Assembly (NCBI GenBank): GCA_946183715.1
Contig: CAMHDB010000054.1
Span: 1 to 9,872, forward strand
From: an uncultured Oscillibacter sp.
GTDB taxonomy: Bacteria; Bacillota; Clostridia; Oscillospirales; Oscillospiraceae
Reading direction: 5' to 3'
DNA: 9,872 nt
Shown here: in pieces, positions 6,264 to 9,872 of the stretch
How positions within the stretch are numbered: position 1 is the first letter of the stretch
Layout of the letters: every line of letters begins with the position of its first letter
Notes under the pieces: generated by a model
Told to the model about the DNA's origin: nothing
Database searches by the model: none
The model's input: the letters and a program-made list of their open reading frames with translations, nothing else
Made by a program: the position numbers and the translations under genes

Positions 6264-8357
6264 TTAGTTGTTCTGGGACGAGTAAATCGTCGCCACGTCG
6301 AGAATGATACTGATGCTCCCGTCGCCGAGAATCGTACAGCCGGATACGCCGTAGTTCTTGATTCCGTAGTTGTTGACGTAGTCGGGGAGGGGCTTGACGA
6401 CGACCTGCTGTTCGCCGATGAGCTCGTCGACGAACAGGCAGAACGAGTTGTCGCCGGATTCCACCCAGAGCAGTACGCCCTCGTCGAGGTTGTCCACGCC
6501 GCCGTTGAGCTGGTAGAACTCCTTCGCGCGGACGATGGAATAGAAGTTGTCGACAATCTTGACCATTTCGCCGTGGGTGGCGTCCTGAATGATGTTGATG
6601 TCGGATACCTTGAAAATCTGCTGGATGTCGCTGATGGGCACGGTGAAAATGGAATCGCCGACCGCGACTTCCATGCCGTCCATGATGGACATGTTCAGCG
6701 GGATTCGCAGAGTAGTTGTCATGCCCTTCCCGCGCTCGCTGGTAATGGTGACAGTGCCGCCGACGCTCTCGACGTTGCTCTTGACCACGTCCATACCGAC
6801 GCCGCGCCCGGAATACTCGGTGACTTCCGTATTGGTGGAGAATCCCGGCATGAGCAGGAAATTGAGAATGTCCTTGTGACTGTACTCGGCGCCGGGCTGG
6901 GCCAGTCCCTGCCGGATTGCCTTATTCAAAACCGCGTCGTCGTCGACGCCCTGCCCGTCGTCGATGACTTCGATGATGACCTCCCCGCCCGTCTGGCGCG
7001 CAGAGAGGATAATCTTCCCGGCGGGGTCCTTCCCGGCGGCGATACGCTCCGCGCGGTCGCTCTCGATTCCGTGGTCCATAGAGTTCCGCACGATGTGCAT
7101 GATGGGGTCGGAAATGCTGTCGACGACGGTCTTGTCGACTTCGGTGTCCTCGCCGACGAGTACCAGATTGGTTTCCTTTTTCAGTTTCTTGCTCATGTCG
7201 CGGACAATCCGCTTCATCTTCTGGAACGTCGCGGAGACGGGCACCATGCGGAGCGAAAGCCCCACGTCCTGCAGATTGTCGGTCAGGGAGCGCAACTGCC
7301 GCGCGGCCTTGGTAAAGTTGTCGAGTTTGAGGCCCTTCAGGTCGGGCGACGCCGTGACCTGCGCCTCCGTGATGACGATTTCGCTGATGACGGCCATTAA
7401 GGAGTCGAGTTTGCTCAGGCTGACGGAAATCAGGCTCTCTTTGACATGGGCCTGTTTCGCGGCGGACTGCTGGGCGGCGGTCGGGGCGGCGGACTGCTGT
7501 ACGGCGGCGGGCGCGGGCGACGGTTCCTCTACGGGTACGGGCTCCGGCTCCACGGCCACGGCGGCGGCCTTCTGCGCCGGGGCCGGCGACGCCTCCGGCG
7601 CGTCGAATACCTGCCAGTTCTTCACGGCGCCGTTGTCCTTGACCGCCGGAATGGCTTCCTCGCGGTCTCCCGCCGTGCGGAAGCGGATGTAGAAACCGTT
7701 GTCGATGATGAAATTGGCGGTCTCGGGGTTCATCTGCACGTCGGGCGGGTAGTAGTCGAACTGGGACTCCTCGCAGTAGTCCTTGACGGAGTTAATCAGC
7801 ATCATGGCGCGCAGGTTCTCCATGCCGACGCCCTCGTCGAAATAGACGTGCAAGCCGAACGGGAACTCCGCGCTCGCGAACGCGGCCTCCTCGGCGGTCG
7901 GGGCCGAACCGGGCTGGGCGCTTGGCGCGGCGGGTTCGTCCTCGGCCTCGCCGGAAATTTTGGCGGAGAAGCTATTAATTTTATCAAGGAACGTGTCGAT
8001 AGAGGTAGAAAGGGGTTGGTTCGTCTCCACTTTCTCGATTTCCTCGCGGAAGAAGTCGATAGACTGGAAAATCAGGTCGAACATCTCCGGCTTGAGTTCG
8101 TCGGAAATGGCGTCCATGGTCTTTTCACGGATGACAAAGAACAAGTCCTCAATCCGGTGCGCGATGGTCATCAGGGAATTGAACTCCATCATGGCGGAGG
8201 AACCCTTGATGGTGTGCATAATCCGGAAGATTTCGTTCACGTCGTCCTGAGAGAAGGTATGGGCCTCTTCGGCGGCCAACACTAAGTCGTCCAACTGCTC
8301 CAAAAGGGAGTGCATCTCGAACAGGTACGCTTCCAGCATATCGTTGTTCATGCTCAT
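6264..8357 (-). CDS. cheA: Chemotaxis sensor histidine kinase CheA
   Basis: CheA autophosphorylates in response to receptor state and passes phosphate to CheY and CheB. The 697-aa product has all five domains. P1/HPt is at about 1-125, with phospho-acceptor H48 in IFRIMHTIKGSSAMM. A region at about 165-252 is placed and sized like the P2 regulator-binding domain. P3 dimerisation is at about 308-375 (SVSLSKLDSLMAVISEIVIT). The P4 kinase is at about 376-555, with N-box HIVRNSMDHGIE (421-432), G1 DDGQG (466-470), LLMPGFST, and G2 GRGVGMDVVK (517-526). The CheW-like P5 is at about 556-695. Ala/Pro/Glu-rich linkers separate P1, P2 and P3. Length and motifs are those of a working kinase. ATG 8357 has GAGGTGG 7 bases upstream; ATG 8351 is a weaker alternative. 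It is the first gene of the che unit, about 78 bases downstream of the start predicted from a sigma-28-type promoter. Confidence 0.97.
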   Translation of the reverse strand: MSMNNDMLEAYLFEMHSLLEQLDDLVLAAEEAHTFSQDDVNEIFRIMHTIKGSSAMMEFNSLMTIAHRIEDLFFVIREKTMDAISDELKPEMFDLIFQSIDFFREEIEKVETNQPLSTSIDTFLDKINSFSAKISGEAEDEPAAPSAQPGSAPTAEEAAFASAEFPFGLHVYFDEGVGMENLRAMMLINSVKDYCEESQFDYYPPDVQMNPETANFIIDNGFYIRFRTAGDREEAIPAVKDNGAVKNWQVFDAPEASPAPAQKAAAVAVEPEPVPVEEPSPAPAAVQQSAAPTAAQQSAAKQAHVKESLISVSLSKLDSLMAVISEIVITEAQVTASPDLKGLKLDNFTKAARQLRSLTDNLQDVGLSLRMVPVSATFQKMKRIVRDMSKKLKKETNLVLVGEDTEVDKTVVDSISDPIMHIVRNSMDHGIESDRAERIAAGKDPAGKIILSARQTGGEVIIEVIDDGQGVDDDAVLNKAIRQGLAQPGAEYSHKDILNFLLMPGFSTNTEVTEYSGRGVGMDVVKSNVESVGGTVTITSERGKGMTTTLRIPLNMSIMDGMEVAVGDSIFTVPISDIQQIFKVSDINIIQDATHGEMVKIVDNFYSIVRAKEFYQLNGGVDNLDEGVLLWVESGDNSFCLFVDELIGEQQVVVKPLPDYVNNYGIKNYGVSGCTILGDGSISIILDVATIYSSQNN

Positions 8358-8441
8358 GGAAATTCCACCTCTGTTTTCTGATTTCGGCCCGTGAAAGGTT
8401 CTTTTCCCGGTTCAGGGTATAACCCATGTCTCTTAATCTCT

Positions 8442-8468
8442 TTATCGGCACGATTCCTGATAAATTAA
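8442..8468 (-). promoter_or_regulatory. Sigma-28-type promoter of the cheA operon
   Basis: On the minus strand TTAATTTA (8468-8461), 11 bases, then GCCGATAA (8449-8442), which equals the sigma-28 -10 consensus at every position; the -35 side matches TAAAGTTT at 5 of 8. RNA would start near 8435, leaving a leader of about 78 bases. The promoter shares CTATTAATTT and an upstream CGTGGG box (8500-8495) with the flgM promoter. Confidence 0.8.
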
Positions 8469-8538
8469 TAGCCCGCTCCGCTTTTTTTCAAATGCCCACG
8501 AATTTCCATCCCGCGGGCGCGAAAATGACAGGAAAGCA

Positions 8539-8567
8539 TTGCAATTTCCCGGTTTTCATGGTAACAT
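8539..8567 (+). promoter_or_regulatory. Possible sigma-70 promoter for the divergent gene
   Basis: TTGCAA (8539-8544), a 17-base spacer, then TAACAT (8562-8567): 4 of 6 matches to each sigma-70 box with ideal spacing. RNA would start near 8574, about 57 bases before the ATG at 8631. It was found by eye. No sigma-28-type site faces this way, so the divergent gene may not be in the same class as cheA. Confidence 0.4.
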
Positions 8568-8630
8568 TGTGGGGCCTGAAAGCAAGTTCTGCCGGGCGAG
8601 TTTGATTTCCCCCGCAAAGGAGTGAACGCC

Positions 8631-9872
8631 ATGCCGGCCCTGTTAGGCCCCACCAATCCGGTACCCGGTTACGACCAGCCGCCAGTCAGAATCACGACCC
8701 CGCCGCCAACGGACACCAGCGTACAGAACATCGTAGACCCGGAACGCGTCGTCCGGCCCGACAGCAAGTCCGAGCGGCAGGACAACGCCGACACCTCAAG
8801 TACCACCCGGTACGAATCGAACTACATGACGTTCCTGCAACGCCTGCGCGGGGCGCGCGACCTCCCCGAGGTCTTCATGCGCATTCTGCAATGGGGCGGG
8901 GTGGAAGTCTCGTCGGGAATCCGTTCGGGCTTCGCTCAGGAAATGTCGCGGTTCATGGAATTTCTGCAAATGGACGAGGCCCAGCTTCTGGAATTTCTCA
9001 AGAACCAACTGCAAAGCGGCTCCCGGTTCACGGGGGCGCTGTTCGGGCTGATTCGCGACGCCTACAACGGCAACCCCTCGGAAATGGCCCGCTCCGACAT
9101 CCTGCAATTCCTCCGCCGCTACAGCGACTTCTCCTCCACGGAACACTTAGAGACAAAACTGCTCCGCGAGACCGGGGACATGACCGAATCGCTGCCTTCG
9201 CAGTGGGCCGGGCAGGTAAAGGATATTTTAGCCAAGCTGCAAAGCGGCGTGGAGGCGGGAGACCGTCAGGGGAATTTGAACCTGTTGCGGGAGAAGCTGT
9301 TCCCGCTGATTGCGCGCTATGTAAACCTGACGCACGACCACGGGCGGGCGCGGAATATCCTGTCGATGATGACGCTGGACTTGGCCCGCTACGAAAACGG
9401 CGACACCAAGGGATTACTCCACGCGTTCCGGCACCTGACCGCGATGGGCGTTTTGCCGCAGGAATTGGGGAAGCTGTCGGACGCGGACATACTGCGCCTG
9501 CTGAAAGAGTCGGACTTCGCGAAAGCGGCGCAGAACAACGCCTTCGCGGCGCGTATGGCGTCGCTGACCAGCGCGGCCATACGGGGCGAGGGCGGGGCCA
9601 ACGCGCAGGAGGCGTTCCGGAATATGATGTCGGCCATGCTGATTAACGAGAGCGTGTACATGCCGCTCAACCACGTCATTCTGCCGCTGGACTGGAACGG
9701 CGAGAAGATGTTCGCGGAGATGTGGGTAGACCCGGACGTGGGCAACACGCGCCAGCAGTACGGCGACGGGGATTTCCGGATTCTGATTAAGCTGGACATA
9801 GAATCGTTAGGGGCGTTCGATTTGCTTTTCGACGCCCACGGGACGGATGTCAACCTACAGGTGGCGTGCCCG
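8631..9872 (+). CDS. Large protein of uncertain role, possible FliK-like C-terminus; 3' end cut by window
   Basis: The frame is open for 414 codons to the right edge without a stop. ATG 8631 has AAAGGAG 8 bases upstream. Residues 1-62 are rich in Pro, Thr, Ser and Asp and probably disordered. Residues 65-340 look almost wholly helical, with several FLQ/LLEFL/LLREKLFPL amphipathic stretches. From about 343 the character changes to strand-like: MPLNHVILPLDWNGEKMFAE, then FRILIKLDIESLGAFDLLF and GTDVNLQV. That L..LG......G..V.. pattern resembles the FliK hook-length-control C-terminal domain, as does the layout of a disordered start followed by a C-terminal beta domain. The match is weak and by eye. 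No signal peptide or membrane helix is seen. It diverges from the sigma-28-type cheA promoter across 273 bp. I treat the function as unknown, with a flagellar or type III export role as a hypothesis. Confidence 0.85.
   Translation, partial: MPALLGPTNPVPGYDQPPVRITTPPPTDTSVQNIVDPERVVRPDSKSERQDNADTSSTTRYESNYMTFLQRLRGARDLPEVFMRILQWGGVEVSSGIRSGFAQEMSRFMEFLQMDEAQLLEFLKNQLQSGSRFTGALFGLIRDAYNGNPSEMARSDILQFLRRYSDFSSTEHLETKLLRETGDMTESLPSQWAGQVKDILAKLQSGVEAGDRQGNLNLLREKLFPLIARYVNLTHDHGRARNILSMMTLDLARYENGDTKGLLHAFRHLTAMGVLPQELGKLSDADILRLLKESDFAKAAQNNAFAARMASLTSAAIRGEGGANAQEAFRNMMSAMLINESVYMPLNHVILPLDWNGEKMFAEMWVDPDVGNTRQQYGDGDFRILIKLDIESLGAFDLLFDAHGTDVNLQVACP

Noticed and set aside
8149..8451. 100-codon minus-strand frame starting at a GTG within the cheA promoter
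   Set aside because: Its start overlaps the sigma-28 -10 box, it has no ribosome site, and it runs out of frame through the start of cheA.
8510..8517. CCCGCGGG palindrome between cheA and the divergent gene
   Set aside because: An 8-bp self-complementary GC string is common by chance in such DNA; there is no loop, T-run or second copy to support an operator or terminator.

Overview
The window is a chromosomal motility and chemotaxis locus. It is GC-rich (roughly 60% by eye, not computed). Ribosome binding sites are mostly strong and purine-rich, and the flgM-flgN-flgK order and the style of the Che proteins point to a flagellated Gram-positive-type anaerobe. A high-GC member of the Clostridia is my best guess; the genus cannot be read from the sequence. 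I see no mobile element, phage, CRISPR array, tRNA or rRNA.

Layout: nearly everything from the left edge to about 8360 is on the minus strand. Read in the direction of transcription, the first unit is cheA (8357-6264), an unrecognised 164-aa gene (6258-5764), a 272-bp non-coding gap, cheW (5491-5003), cheR (4988-4164) and cheB (4104-3055). It closes with a clear intrinsic terminator (3039-2999). A second unit follows: flgM (2867-2550), flgN (2546-2094) and flgK (2075 to beyond the left edge). On the plus strand, diverging from cheA, a large gene of uncertain role begins at 8631 and runs off the right edge. Its C-terminal part faintly resembles the FliK hook-length-control domain.

How the genes work together: CheW couples receptors to the histidine kinase CheA. 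CheR methylates and CheB demethylates the receptors for adaptation. No cheY lies in the window, so the response regulator that acts on the motor must be encoded elsewhere. FlgM is the anti-sigma factor that restrains sigma-28, FlgN is the export chaperone for hook-filament junction proteins, and FlgK is one of those proteins.

Regulation: both minus-strand units are preceded by closely similar sigma-28-type promoters. They share a CTATTAATTT segment, a CCGATAA -10 core and an upstream CGTGGG box. Chemotaxis and late flagellar genes therefore look like one late regulon that includes its own inhibitor. The points most worth a second look are the unrecognised gene inside the che operon, the structured gap before cheW, the enlarged FlgK with an internal repeat, a 9-A run at the start of cheB, and the divergent gene.
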